Shown one piece after another: positions 36,098 through 44,344 of a stretch of DNA of 64,000 nt. This stretch comes from Flavobacteriaceae bacterium. GTDB lineage: Bacteria > Bacteroidota > Bacteroidia > Flavobacteriales > Flavobacteriaceae. Both the position numbers and the translations under genes were made by a program. Each line of letters opens with the position of its first letter. The stretch's first letter is position 1. Location of the stretch: positions 1-64,000 of the forward strand of contig PKEA01000029.1 of assembly GCA_002862805.1 (NCBI GenBank). The letters run 5' to 3'. The notes under the pieces are model-generated. The model was not told where the DNA came from, made no database searches, and saw only the letters and a program-made list of their open reading frames with translations.

Positions 36098-36144
36098 AAT
36101 AGTATTCTAAATATTAGGTTTAAAAATTTGGAGTATATTTTGGT

Positions 36145-37782
36145 TTAAATTTTAACAAATACGATTTCTTTTACAGAACCATCGCAAGATAATAGCATTA
36201 CAGAAATTTCATTTTTATCATTTCTAGTAAAATGATATAATGTTCTGTCATTATTACCAAATTCATCTTTTTGAACGGTTGATAATGGAATGTTTTCATG
36301 GTTTCTGTAAGACAAATGTAAAACCCCATCTTTTTCGTAAAAGTTGTAGGTTACATCTAACTCATTGGAATAAAACTTTCCAACAAACTCTTTTGTGTTA
36401 ACTGATTCAGAGTCTACAAAAACTGCTCTTTTAAAATAAAAAGGTGTTCCTCCAAAAGTGATAACTAAATCATGCTTTTCGTTTTTAGTAAAATCATATT
36501 TAACACTTTCACTATTTATCCTGTGGAATTTATTTTTTTCAAAACCTTTTAATGCGATTGAATTTTTTGCTCTTGCGCCTTTAGATTTTAATGTGTCATT
36601 TTCAAATAGAATTTCCATTTTCATGTCGCTGTTAATTTCTTTGTATTGCCCAACGAAAAGTTTAAAATCTTTTGATTTTACTTTAAAATTCTTGTTTGTT
36701 GTTTCTTTTTTTACTTCTGTTTTAGGAATAAAAATATCTAGTATGTCGTAAGAAATAGGCGTTGGATTAATAGATTCTAAATTGGTTATTAGTATTACGC
36801 CTAATTTTTTTTCTGGAATTGTTATTAATTGCGATTGACCTCCCCAGCCATAACCGCTATGACTAACAGTTTTTAAACCTTTATAATCATCAACCATTAC
36901 ACCACGAGCATATTTTGCTTTTTCGCCAGACGGAAGTGTTTCTAAAGTAGTTAGAAAGTGTGATAATTCAATAAATTCTGCGTTATCTCCATTTAGCATA
37001 TTAATCCACAATGCCATATCTTTTATGGTTGAGCCCATGCTTCCAGCACCATAACTTATTTGTGTTCTCGGCATTTGTATGTAGCCCTCTTTTGTTTTTT
37101 GATATCCTACAGCCTTATTTTTAATGATGGTGTTGTTCTCTATTCGTACTAAAGTATTGTTCATTCCTAAAGGAATAAACAGTTTTTCTTTAGCAAATTC
37201 ATGTAAGTTTTTATTAGAAATTCGCTCAATAACTAACGTAAGTAAATTGTAAGAAGTGTTACCATAAAGCACTTTTTCGCCAGGAAGATTGGTCATGTTT
37301 TTCTGCTTACATGCAATATCGTAAACCGTTTGATTATCATAATATTCTTTATCATAATCAAAGCCGGCTAAGTACATCGATGAATGATAATCTCTGAAGC
37401 CACTTGTGTGATTTAGTAAGTGTCTAATCTTAATTATGTTTTTCTTCTTTGGTAATTCAGGAAGAAAAGTTCTAATATCATCGTCTAAACTTAGCTTATT
37501 TTCTTTTATCAGTGCCCAAGCACAAGCTGCTGTAAATTGTTTTGCAATTGACGCAATGCTAAACACGGTAGAATCTGAATTTTTTATATTGTATTCCAAA
37601 GTTGCTAGTCCTATGCCTTTCGAATAAATTATTTTGCCATCTTTTATTATCCCAATTCCTAATCCTGGTGCATTTGGTTGCTCGTATTTTTGTAAAATAG
37701 AATCTATTTTCGAATTGATATTTTGCCCAAAAGTTGCTAATGAACTTATAAAAAAAATGCTAATTATAGTTAATCTAATCAT
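36145..37782 (-). CDS. Serine hydrolase of the beta-lactamase/class C penicillin-binding family
   Basis: A 545-residue exported protein; signal peptide ends near FGQ (about residue 20). The active-site Ser-x-x-Lys appears as SIASIAKQF (about residues 74-82), the YxN motif as YGNTSYN near residue 180, and the third motif as HSGYGWGG. These mark the beta-lactamase/D-alanyl-D-alanine carboxypeptidase-like family. A ~190-residue C-terminal beta-rich extension follows. Substrates may be peptidoglycan peptides or esters. Its start overlaps the stop of the 59-residue gene by four bases (ATGA), so translation is probably coupled to the PadR operon. Confidence 0.88.
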   Translation of the reverse strand: MIRLTIISIFFISSLATFGQNINSKIDSILQKYEQPNAPGLGIGIIKDGKIIYSKGIGLATLEYNIKNSDSTVFSIASIAKQFTAACAWALIKENKLSLDDDIRTFLPELPKKKNIIKIRHLLNHTSGFRDYHSSMYLAGFDYDKEYYDNQTVYDIACKQKNMTNLPGEKVLYGNTSYNLLTLVIERISNKNLHEFAKEKLFIPLGMNNTLVRIENNTIIKNKAVGYQKTKEGYIQMPRTQISYGAGSMGSTIKDMALWINMLNGDNAEFIELSHFLTTLETLPSGEKAKYARGVMVDDYKGLKTVSHSGYGWGGQSQLITIPEKKLGVILITNLESINPTPISYDILDIFIPKTEVKKETTNKNFKVKSKDFKLFVGQYKEINSDMKMEILFENDTLKSKGARAKNSIALKGFEKNKFHRINSESVKYDFTKNEKHDLVITFGGTPFYFKRAVFVDSESVNTKEFVGKFYSNELDVTYNFYEKDGVLHLSYRNHENIPLSTVQKDEFGNNDRTLYHFTRNDKNEISVMLLSCDGSVKEIVFVKI

Positions 37783-37958
37783 GCCTTTGTAGTTTTATAT
37801 TTCTGATAAAAGTAAGTTGGTATCAATCCGAAGTTTAAAAGGAGAAAGCCTGCAAACACAATCATTCCTCTGTAAGGCCAATGAAGAAATTCAAACATTG
37901 CACCAATTCCCAATATAAATGTGGTTAAAAAACCTAGTATATAAAATGATTTTGTCAT
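37779..37958 (-). CDS. Small two-helix membrane protein (59 residues) with GldL-like HWP motif
   Basis: A 59-residue frame with ATG at 37958 and TGA at 37781-37779. It begins MTKSFYILGFLTTFILG and contains FEFLHWPYRGMIVFAG, predicting two transmembrane helices with a short loop, and ends with a basic tail. The GxxFxxxHWPxxxxL pattern resembles the N-terminal part of GldL and of other small Bacteroidetes membrane proteins; a related pattern (FKLNKWPYSSLLL) is present in the neighbouring 146-residue protein. The start is 2 bases from the upstream stop, and the stop overlaps the hydrolase ATG in an ATGA, so this gene is almost certainly translated. Confidence 0.78.
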   Translation of the reverse strand: MTKSFYILGFLTTFILGIGAMFEFLHWPYRGMIVFAGFLLLNFGLIPTYFYQKYKTTKA

Positions 37959-37960
37959 GA

Positions 37961-38401
37961 TTATCTATTGGTTAAAATTGTTTTTTGATAAGAGCGCTTG
38001 TATTTGTTATAGAATGCGAATGGAATCGTCACGAAAATTAAAAGCGCAAATCCTGTGGCTAACAATAAACTTGAATAAGGCCATTTGTTTAGTTTGAATA
38101 AAAACCCTAATGCTAAAAGCATTATGTTAAAAGAAGAAACCATGTAAAAAGCTCGTTTTCTTGCTAGAAATGATTGTATTAATTTTTTTTCATCCTTTTC
38201 TTTTTGAATAATTTGCATAGCTGCATATCCGCCAAGTTTTTCAATTGCTTCTTTATAAGCCAATTCAAAAGTTTCGTGAGTTGAATTTTCTATATGTGTA
38301 CAAATATGATCTAACAAATCTTCTTTTAAAATAACATTTGTAATTCCATAAAAAGACAAAGTAGTTTCAATGTATTCTATATTTTTATCCGTAATTATCA
38401 T
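37961..38401 (-). CDS. HAAS-like signalling domain membrane protein
   Basis: A 146-residue protein. The N-terminal ~75 residues are helical and contain LLDHICTHIENSTHETFELA, a pattern found in the HAAS (DUF1700-like) modules that accompany PadR regulators. After a Lys/Glu linker come two membrane helices near residues 88-130, with the motif LGFLFKLNKWPYSSLLLATG. Such proteins are thought to act as partners of PadR-type regulators in envelope signalling. The start codon overlaps the padR stop by four bases (ATGA). Confidence 0.75.
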   Translation of the reverse strand: MIITDKNIEYIETTLSFYGITNVILKEDLLDHICTHIENSTHETFELAYKEAIEKLGGYAAMQIIQKEKDEKKLIQSFLARKRAFYMVSSFNIMLLALGFLFKLNKWPYSSLLLATGFALLIFVTIPFAFYNKYKRSYQKTILTNR

Positions 38402-38736
38402 GATGTAGTGGTTTTAGCATTAAAAATAAGATTCAATGTGTTAATAAAATCATTAAGTTCTGCTGTCATTTCCACAATTGCCAATTTCCCTGAAGCAGTA
38501 ATTTGATAATATTTACGAACACGTTTACCAAAAAATACTTTTTCCGTTTCTAAAATACCATCTGCCTCAAGTTTATGAAGAATAGGATATAGTGCACCTT
38601 CAGAAATGTCTATTTTCCCTTGAGTGAGTTCTTTTACTCTTTGCGTAATTTCATAGCCATACATTTTATCGTTTTCACTGATCAACTTTAAAATAATTGG
38701 CAATAATGTTCCTTTGGTTAGTTCTTTGCTATACAT
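38398..38736 (-). CDS. PadR family transcriptional regulator
   Basis: About 112 residues from ATG 38736. The longer frame to 38781 adds a segment unlike PadR proteins and would run through the promoter. The winged-helix signature is visible: MYSKELTKGTLLPIILKLI, then YGYEITQRV and ISEGALYPILHKLE. The last helix, for dimerisation, is short. PadR proteins usually repress, by binding to inverted repeats, and respond to small ligands. A matching operator candidate overlaps its own promoter, so autoregulation is likely. It heads a coupled operon with the HAAS-like, 59-residue and hydrolase genes. Confidence 0.92.
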   Translation of the reverse strand: MYSKELTKGTLLPIILKLISENDKMYGYEITQRVKELTQGKIDISEGALYPILHKLEADGILETEKVFFGKRVRKYYQITASGKLAIVEMTAELNDFINTLNLIFNAKTTTS

Positions 38737-38772
38737 TTTACAAATATACATTTTATTCCAATGTATTGTAAA
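38737..38772 (-). promoter_or_regulatory. padR promoter and candidate PadR operator
   Basis: ATACAT (38746-38751) and ATGTAT (38761-38766) form an inverted repeat with a 9-base spacer, flanked by TTTACA and TGTAAA. On the minus strand TATATTTG (38748-38741) is a full -7 match inside this repeat and ends four bases before the padR ATG. Repressor binding here would block the promoter. Confidence 0.6.
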
Positions 38773-38850
38773 AAAATGCAAATTATTTTTTTGAGCTAAT
38801 TTTCAGTAGATTTTAACCTTTATTTATTCCAATTTTAAATAATCAAATTG

Positions 38851-38858
38851 TAAATTTG
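38851..38858 (+). promoter_or_regulatory. Promoter -7 element of the sufS block
   Basis: TAAATTTG matches TAnnTTTG and lies 18 bases before the sufS ATG. It gives the second suf block its own promoter. Confidence 0.55.
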
Positions 38859-38876
38859 TACACAAATTGATTTATA

Positions 38877-40091
38877 ATGTTTGATGTTCAAAAAATAAGA
38901 GCCGATTTTCCAATTCTTTCACAAATAGTGAATGGAAAACCGTTGGTTTATTTCGATAATGGAGCAACGGCCCAAAAGCCGCAAGTGGTAATTGATGCTA
39001 TTTCTAAATATTATAGCGAAATAAATGCTAATATTCATCGAGGTGTTCATACATTGAGCCAATTAGCCACAGATGCTTATGAAGCGTCGAGAAACACCAT
39101 TCAAGCTCATTTAAACGCAAAACACAACCACGAAATAATTTTTACTTCAGGAACGACTTTCGGGATTAATTTGGTAGCAAATGGTTTCGCAAGTTTATTA
39201 AATGCTGATGATGAGGTTATGGTTTCGGCATTAGAACACCATAGTAATATTGTTCCTTGGCAGTTTTTATGTGAAAAAACAGGAGCAAAGTTGGTAGTTA
39301 TTCCAATGAATGATGAAGGAGAATTGGTTATGTCTGAATTTGATAAATTACTATCTACTAAAACCAAAGTTGTTGCTGTAAATCACATTTCAAATGCATT
39401 AGGAACGGTTAACCCAATTGAATATATTATTGAAAAAGCACATGGAGTAGGAGCGGCTGTTTTAATTGATGGAGCTCAGTCAACACCTCATTTACGACCA
39501 GATGTCCAAGCTTTAGATTGTGATTTCTATGTTTTTTCTGGACACAAAGTGTGCGGGCCAACTGGTGTAGGAATTCTTTATGGTAAAGAAGCTTGGCTTA
39601 ATAAATTACCACCTTATCTTGGCGGTGGTGAAATGATTAAGGAAGTAACTTTCGAAAAAACTACTTATGCCGACTTACCTCATAAATTTGAAGCCGGAAC
39701 GCCAAATATAGCTGCAGGAATTGTATTAGGAACTGCAATTGACTACATGAATAACATAGGTTTTGATGCTATTGCTAATTATGAACAAGAATTATTGGAC
39801 TACGGAACCAAAAGATTATTAGAAATTGAAGGGTTAAAAATTTACGGAACGAGTAAAAATAAAGCTTCGGTAATTTCTTTTAATATTGAAGGAATTCACC
39901 CTTACGATATTGGCACGATTATAGATAAATTAGGTATAGCGGTTAGAACCGGCCATCATTGTGCACAACCTATTATGAGTTATTATAATATTCCAGGTAC
40001 AATACGAGCAAGTTTCGCTTTTTATAATACCAAAGAAGAAATTGATATCTTTGTAGAAGCGGTTAAAAAAGCACAAATGATGTTATCTTAA
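38877..40091 (+). CDS. sufS: Cysteine desulfurase SufS
   Basis: A 404-residue PLP-dependent enzyme that converts cysteine to alanine and passes persulfide sulfur to SufE. The PLP lysine lies in FSGHKVCGPTGVG (about residue 225). The catalytic Cys is in RTGHHCAQPIM (about residue 362), in the short-loop context of type II (SufS) desulfurases. The N-terminal VYFDNGATAQKPQ is typical. It heads the second suf block, separated from sufD by about 3.7 kb. Confidence 0.97.
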   Translation: MFDVQKIRADFPILSQIVNGKPLVYFDNGATAQKPQVVIDAISKYYSEINANIHRGVHTLSQLATDAYEASRNTIQAHLNAKHNHEIIFTSGTTFGINLVANGFASLLNADDEVMVSALEHHSNIVPWQFLCEKTGAKLVVIPMNDEGELVMSEFDKLLSTKTKVVAVNHISNALGTVNPIEYIIEKAHGVGAAVLIDGAQSTPHLRPDVQALDCDFYVFSGHKVCGPTGVGILYGKEAWLNKLPPYLGGGEMIKEVTFEKTTYADLPHKFEAGTPNIAAGIVLGTAIDYMNNIGFDAIANYEQELLDYGTKRLLEIEGLKIYGTSKNKASVISFNIEGIHPYDIGTIIDKLGIAVRTGHHCAQPIMSYYNIPGTIRASFAFYNTKEEIDIFVEAVKKAQMMLS

Positions 40092-40191
40092 AATTTTAAT
40101 TATGAAATGAGCATGACCGAAAATTGGTCGCAAACACCATTGAAGATATGCGAATTACATATGACCAATAAAAAACAATAAATAGCTACAT

Positions 40192-40677
40192 ATGAAACTA
40201 CTAACATTTTTAATAGCACTTTTCATTACTATTACAAGTTGTAATTGTCAAAAAGCCACAACCAACGAATCTAATTTGCTTGCGGCAAAAGAAAATAATA
40301 CCAATATGAACCAAGAATCAAATGTTCCTGTAATGATTTATGAAGCTAATTCAAGAGGTTACTTTATAAAATTAAAAGTAGAGAATAGAAAAATCTATAT
40401 TTCAAAAGATAGAAACGCAAGTGATTTTAAAACTTCAAATGCAATTTCAGATAAAGATTGGGATGAAATTTCTAAATTGGCTTTAGCAGTCGATTTAAAT
40501 TCCGTTAAAGATTTGAAATGGCCCACTGAAAAAAGATTTTATGATGGTGCAACACACGCAAATATTACGTTCATTAAGAATGAAGTAGAATATCCAGCAA
40601 ATGGATTTGATGGTGGTTTTCCACCTAAAGAAATAGCTACACTAGTAAATAAAATTGTTGAATTAGGAGAAAAATAA
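40192..40677 (+). CDS. Lipoprotein of unknown function inside the suf block
   Basis: A 161-residue lipoprotein with lipobox ITSC (Cys17), followed by a second Cys two residues later. The mature domain contains KIYISKDRNASDF and NGFDGGFPP, and is probably a small alpha/beta fold. No known family is recognised. It lies 100 bases after sufS and 3 bases before sufE, so it should be co-transcribed with Fe-S assembly genes, although it is exported. The gap before it contains nothing recognisable. Confidence 0.75.
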   Translation: MKLLTFLIALFITITSCNCQKATTNESNLLAAKENNTNMNQESNVPVMIYEANSRGYFIKLKVENRKIYISKDRNASDFKTSNAISDKDWDEISKLALAVDLNSVKDLKWPTEKRFYDGATHANITFIKNEVEYPANGFDGGFPPKEIATLVNKIVELGEK

Positions 40678-40680
40678 TAA

Positions 40681-41100
40681 ATGACGATACAACAAATACA
40701 AGAAGAGATAGTAGATGAGTTTTCAATGTTTGATGATTGGATGCAACGATATGAATACATCATTGAACTTGGAAAATCTTTACCTTTAATCAACGAAGAG
40801 TATAAAACAGAAGAAAACATTATCAAAGGCTGTCAATCTAAAGTTTGGGTTCAAGGAGAAGAAAAAGAAGGAAATATTGTTTTCACTGCAGATAGTGATG
40901 CAATTTTAACAAAAGGTATAATCGCTATTTTAATACGTGTTTTTTCTAATCAAACACCACAAGATATTTTAGATGCAAATACCGACTTTATTGATGAAAT
41001 TGGTTTAAAAGAACATTTATCGCCAACTCGTGCAAACGGTTTAGTGTCTATGATAAAAAAGATAAAAATGTATGCTTTAGCTTTTCAGGCAAAGCAATAA
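40681..41100 (+). CDS. sufE: Cysteine desulfuration protein SufE
   Basis: A 139-residue SufE family sulfur acceptor that stimulates SufS. The conserved Cys lies in KGCQSKVWV (about residue 52), with the loop carrying it after YKTEENII. The C-terminal region contains LSPTRANGL, typical of SufE proteins. The gene starts 3 bases after the unknown lipoprotein and 12 bases before sufT. Confidence 0.95.
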   Translation: MTIQQIQEEIVDEFSMFDDWMQRYEYIIELGKSLPLINEEYKTEENIIKGCQSKVWVQGEEKEGNIVFTADSDAILTKGIIAILIRVFSNQTPQDILDANTDFIDEIGLKEHLSPTRANGLVSMIKKIKMYALAFQAKQ

Positions 41101-41112
41101 TTAAATAAAAAA

Positions 41113-41436
41113 ATGGAAGAATTTAACGATACAGTCAATTTAGGAGAAAGCGTAGTAAAGGTTTTAAAGGGAATATACGATCCAGAAATTCCTGTAGATA
41201 TTTACGAATTAGGATTAATTTACGATGTAATGATTAATGAAGACAATGATGTAAAGGTTTTAATGACACTTACTTCGCCAAATTGTCCTGTTGCTGAAAC
41301 ATTACCTATGGAAGTTGAAGAAAAAATTAAATCATTAGATCCTGTAAAATCATGTGAAGTTGAAATTACATTCGATCCACCATGGACCAAAGATTTAATG
41401 AGTGAAGAAGCGAAGCTTGAATTAGGAATGCTGTAA
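41113..41436 (+). CDS. sufT: SufT/DUF59 (MIP18 family) Fe-S maturation factor
   Basis: A 107-residue protein of the DUF59/MIP18 family, accessory to cytosolic Fe-S cluster transfer. The DPEIPVDIYELGLIYDV motif (about residues 18-34) is diagnostic, and TSPNCPVAETLP contains the conserved Cys. The C-terminal DPPWTKDLMSEEA closes the fold. Position directly after sufE supports the SufT name. Confidence 0.94.
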   Translation: MEEFNDTVNLGESVVKVLKGIYDPEIPVDIYELGLIYDVMINEDNDVKVLMTLTSPNCPVAETLPMEVEEKIKSLDPVKSCEVEITFDPPWTKDLMSEEAKLELGML

Positions 41437-41502
41437 ATCATTAAGCAGTATTCCGTTGGCAGTTTACTGAACACGATTTATTGATAACTGAACACTAAAA
41501 AT

Positions 41503-42006
41503 ATGGATGAAATTATAAATAAAGTTGCCAATAGTAAGTTAATGGTTTTCGATTTAGAAGACTATTTTCCAAAGGAACAAGTGTTGAGTTTAGATATTTC
41601 TCAGTTTTTATTTGAGGGATTTATTCTAAAGGAAAAAGAATTTAGAGATCAATTAAAAAATTTTAATTGGAGTCAATTTAAAAATAAATACGTTGCTATT
41701 TATTGTAGTACAGATGCTATTTTACCTGCTTGGGCTTTTGCTTTAGTTTCTACTTATTTAGTTTCTTATTCTATTTTTTCAATTCAAGGTACAGTAAAAG
41801 AAATGATTGTCTCTATTTATGCTAAAAATTTAGAAAAAATAGATTTTTCTATTTATAAAGAAGTTCCAGTTATATTAAAAGGTTGTTCTAAAAAAGAAGT
41901 ACCTCAAGAAATTTATGTTTTGGCTACACAAAAATTAATTCCGTTTGCCAAGAGTATTATGTTTGGCGAAGCGTGTTCTGCTGTTCCCCTTTTTAAAAGT
42001 AAATAA
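41503..42006 (+). CDS. DUF2480 family protein
   Basis: A 167-residue protein matching the Bacteroidetes DUF2480 family, a standard neighbour of the suf genes. It begins MDEIINKVANSKLMVFDLED and contains the family segment PAWAFALVSTYL and the C-terminal FGEACSAVPLFK with one Cys. The fold is probably alpha/beta, with no signal peptide. Its function is unknown, but conserved linkage to suf suggests a role in Fe-S metabolism or sulfur handling. It lies 66 bases after sufT. Confidence 0.88.
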   Translation: MDEIINKVANSKLMVFDLEDYFPKEQVLSLDISQFLFEGFILKEKEFRDQLKNFNWSQFKNKYVAIYCSTDAILPAWAFALVSTYLVSYSIFSIQGTVKEMIVSIYAKNLEKIDFSIYKEVPVILKGCSKKEVPQEIYVLATQKLIPFAKSIMFGEACSAVPLFKSK

Positions 42007-42025
42007 TTTCGTTCTTACACTAATT

Positions 42026-42055
42026 TTGATTTTTTATTGATTTTCAGTACTTTTG
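42026..42055 (+). promoter_or_regulatory. Promoter of the DUF3078 gene
   Basis: A TTG at 42026-42028 is followed 19 bases later by TACTTTTG (42048-42055), an ideal Bacteroidetes promoter geometry. The ATG is at 42081. Confidence 0.7.
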
Positions 42056-42080
42056 CATTTTTAAAATTTAAAACAACAAA

Positions 42081-42968
42081 ATGAAAAAATTAGTACTTGC
42101 ATTTTTATTTGTATCAACAAGTATTTTTGCACAAACTACAGAAGGAGAATTAATTAATGTAACTTCTGGTGCAGAAACTAAAGTAAAGGACACAACTAAC
42201 ATGGGTTGGAAAAGAGGAGGAAATTTTGTTTTTCTTTTCAATCAATCGGCATTTAATAATGAATGGTTAGGTGGAGGAACATCTAATATGGCTGGAAATA
42301 TTGGTGTTAATTATGATTTCAATTATAAAACACCAACCTTAATTTGGGACAATAAAATTATTGTTGCTTATGGTCTTACTAAATTAAAAGGTCAGGAAAC
42401 TACAAAATCTGATGATAGAATTGAGTTTACTTCTTTATTGGGTAAAAAAGCGAAAGGATACTGGTTTTATTCGGCTTTCTTAAACTTTAAAACACAAATG
42501 GATTCTGGTTTTGATGCTGCTACAGGAACAAAAATCTCTCATTTCTTTTCTCCTGCTTATTTACAAGCTGGTCCAGGTATGTTGTGGAAAAAAAGCGACA
42601 ATTTAAAAGTAAATATTGCACCTGCAACTTCACGTTTAATTTTTGTACATGATCATTTTACACAATTTGGTTCTGCATTTGGTGTAGAACAAGGCGAAAC
42701 TACAAGATATGAATTTGGTGCTGCTTTAAATGCGTATTATAAGTTTTCGATTATGGACAATGTAACTATGGAAAACATAGCGAACTTATATTCTAATTAT
42801 TTAGATAACCCAGGAAATGTTGATATTGATTATCAAATGAACTTAGTTATGAAAATTAATAAATATCTTTCTACTAATGTTTCTTTTCAAGCAATTTATG
42901 ATGACAATGCTATTGGAGCATTTCAAATTAGAGAAGTATTTGGTTTAGGTGTAAACGTTACATTTTAA
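42081..42968 (+). CDS. DUF3078 outer-membrane protein
   Basis: A 295-residue exported protein; signal peptide ends near IFAQ (residue 17). The mature domain alternates hydrophobic and polar residues in beta-strand-like stretches and ends in a typical outer-membrane terminal strand (FGLGVNVTF). This fits DUF3078, a Bacteroidetes beta-barrel family of unknown function. Family signatures visible are FNNEWLGGGTSNMAGNIG and LVMKINKYLSTNVS. It has its own promoter and shares a bidirectional terminator with hflX. Confidence 0.88.
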   Translation: MKKLVLAFLFVSTSIFAQTTEGELINVTSGAETKVKDTTNMGWKRGGNFVFLFNQSAFNNEWLGGGTSNMAGNIGVNYDFNYKTPTLIWDNKIIVAYGLTKLKGQETTKSDDRIEFTSLLGKKAKGYWFYSAFLNFKTQMDSGFDAATGTKISHFFSPAYLQAGPGMLWKKSDNLKVNIAPATSRLIFVHDHFTQFGSAFGVEQGETTRYEFGAALNAYYKFSIMDNVTMENIANLYSNYLDNPGNVDIDYQMNLVMKINKYLSTNVSFQAIYDDNAIGAFQIREVFGLGVNVTF

Positions 42969-42990
42969 TCAACAAACACTTACATATTAT

Positions 42991-43020
42991 AAAAAAGACC
43001 TCAAATGAGGTCTTTTTTTT
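42991..43020. terminator. Bidirectional terminator between DUF3078 and hflX
   Basis: AAAAAGACCTC and GAGGTCTTTTT form an 11-bp stem around a 4-base loop, with A and T tracts on either side, located where two genes converge. Confidence 0.88.
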
Positions 43021-43021
43021 G

Positions 43022-44251
43022 TTAATCTTCTGTTTCTTCTACAGTATCTTTATATTCTGGGTATAAGAAATTGTTATAAGGAAAACGTGTAATATGAACA
43101 TCTCTTACAGCATCATATACTTTTTCTCTAAAGACCTCAAAGTTTTCTTTATTGGTTGCAGATATAAACAACGCATTGCTTTCGCCAACATTATGCATCC
43201 AAGTATTTTTCCATTCCTCTAGTGAATAATGTTTGGGTTCTCTTTCTGTCATTAGATCGTCTTCAGCTAAGTATACTGGTTTATAGGCATCAATTTTATT
43301 AAAAACCATTATTATCGGTTTATCATCCGCTTTTATATCTTTTAAAATTGAATTTACCGATGCAATATGATCTTCAAACTCTGGATGAGAAATATCTACT
43401 ACATGCAACAATAAATCAGCCTCTCTAACTTCATCTAAGGTGCTTTTAAACGAGTCAACTAGTTGAGTTGGTAGTTTTCTTATAAAACCAACTGTGTCGC
43501 TTAAAAGAAATGGTAAATTTCGTATTACGGTTTTGCGAACTGTAGTATCTAATGTTGCAAATAATTTATTTTCAACAAATACATCACTTTTCCCAATTGC
43601 ATTCATTAAAGTTGATTTTCCAACATTTGTATAACCCACAAGAGCAACACGAACCATTGCGCCTCGATTTCCACGTTGTGTAGCCATTTGTTTATCAATT
43701 GCTTTAATTTTGTCTTTTAATAGCGAAATTCTATCTCTTACAATACGTCTGTCCGTTTCAATTTCGGTTTCACCAGGACCGCGCATTCCAATTCCTCCTT
43801 TTTGACGTTCAAGATGCGTCCACATTCCTGATAATCTTGGCAGTAAGTATTGGCATTGCGCTAGCTCAACTTGTGTGCGAGCATAAGAAGTTTCTGCACG
43901 TTGGGCAAATATATCTAAGATAAGGTTTGTTCTATCTAATATTTTACAATCGATAATCTTAGAAATATTTTTTTGTTGAGATGGTGTTAACTCATCATCA
44001 AATATAACTGTTGAAATAGCATTATCAATTACATAATGATTTATTTCATCAATTTTCCCTGTACCAACAAAAGTTTTTGGGTTTGGTTTTTCCATTTTTT
44101 GTGAAAAACGCTTAATTACTTCACCACCAGCAGTATAGGTTAAAAACTCAAGTTCATCTAAATATTCTTTTAATTTTTCTTCATCTTGGTTTTGAGTAAC
44201 TATACCTACAATTACAGTCTTTTCAAAATTGTGTTCTATTTTTTCTAACAT
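43022..44251 (-). CDS. hflX: GTPase HflX
   Basis: A 409-residue ribosome-associated GTPase that splits stalled or heat-damaged ribosomes. The N-terminal glycine-rich domain includes KTFVGTGKIDE. The linker motif ERQKGGIGMRGPGETEIETD is diagnostic of HflX. The G-domain motifs are visible as GYTNVGKST (G1), then DTVGFI (G3) and NKID (G4). An acidic C-terminal tail closes the protein. The -7 element TACCTTTG lies 19 bases upstream of the ATG. Confidence 0.96.
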   Translation of the reverse strand: MLEKIEHNFEKTVIVGIVTQNQDEEKLKEYLDELEFLTYTAGGEVIKRFSQKMEKPNPKTFVGTGKIDEINHYVIDNAISTVIFDDELTPSQQKNISKIIDCKILDRTNLILDIFAQRAETSYARTQVELAQCQYLLPRLSGMWTHLERQKGGIGMRGPGETEIETDRRIVRDRISLLKDKIKAIDKQMATQRGNRGAMVRVALVGYTNVGKSTLMNAIGKSDVFVENKLFATLDTTVRKTVIRNLPFLLSDTVGFIRKLPTQLVDSFKSTLDEVREADLLLHVVDISHPEFEDHIASVNSILKDIKADDKPIIMVFNKIDAYKPVYLAEDDLMTEREPKHYSLEEWKNTWMHNVGESNALFISATNKENFEVFREKVYDAVRDVHITRFPYNNFLYPEYKDTVEETED

Positions 44252-44270
44252 GGTCTTTCTTTATCTGTTA

Positions 44271-44278
44271 CAAAGGTA
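44271..44278 (-). promoter_or_regulatory. Promoter -7 element of hflX
   Basis: On the minus strand TACCTTTG is a full match to TAnnTTTG, 19 bases before the hflX ATG at 44251. Confidence 0.55.
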
Positions 44279-44296
44279 GAACTATTTTTGCATAAA

Positions 44297-44325
44297 AAAA
44301 CGTCCTGCATTGCAGGACGTTTTTA
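44297..44325 (-). terminator. Terminator of the surface lipoprotein gene
   Basis: ACGTCCTGCA and TGCAGGACGT form a compact 10-bp stem with A and T tracts on either side, just beyond the minus-strand stop at 44345. Confidence 0.87.
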
Positions 44326-44344
44326 AAATATATAAAATCAATTA

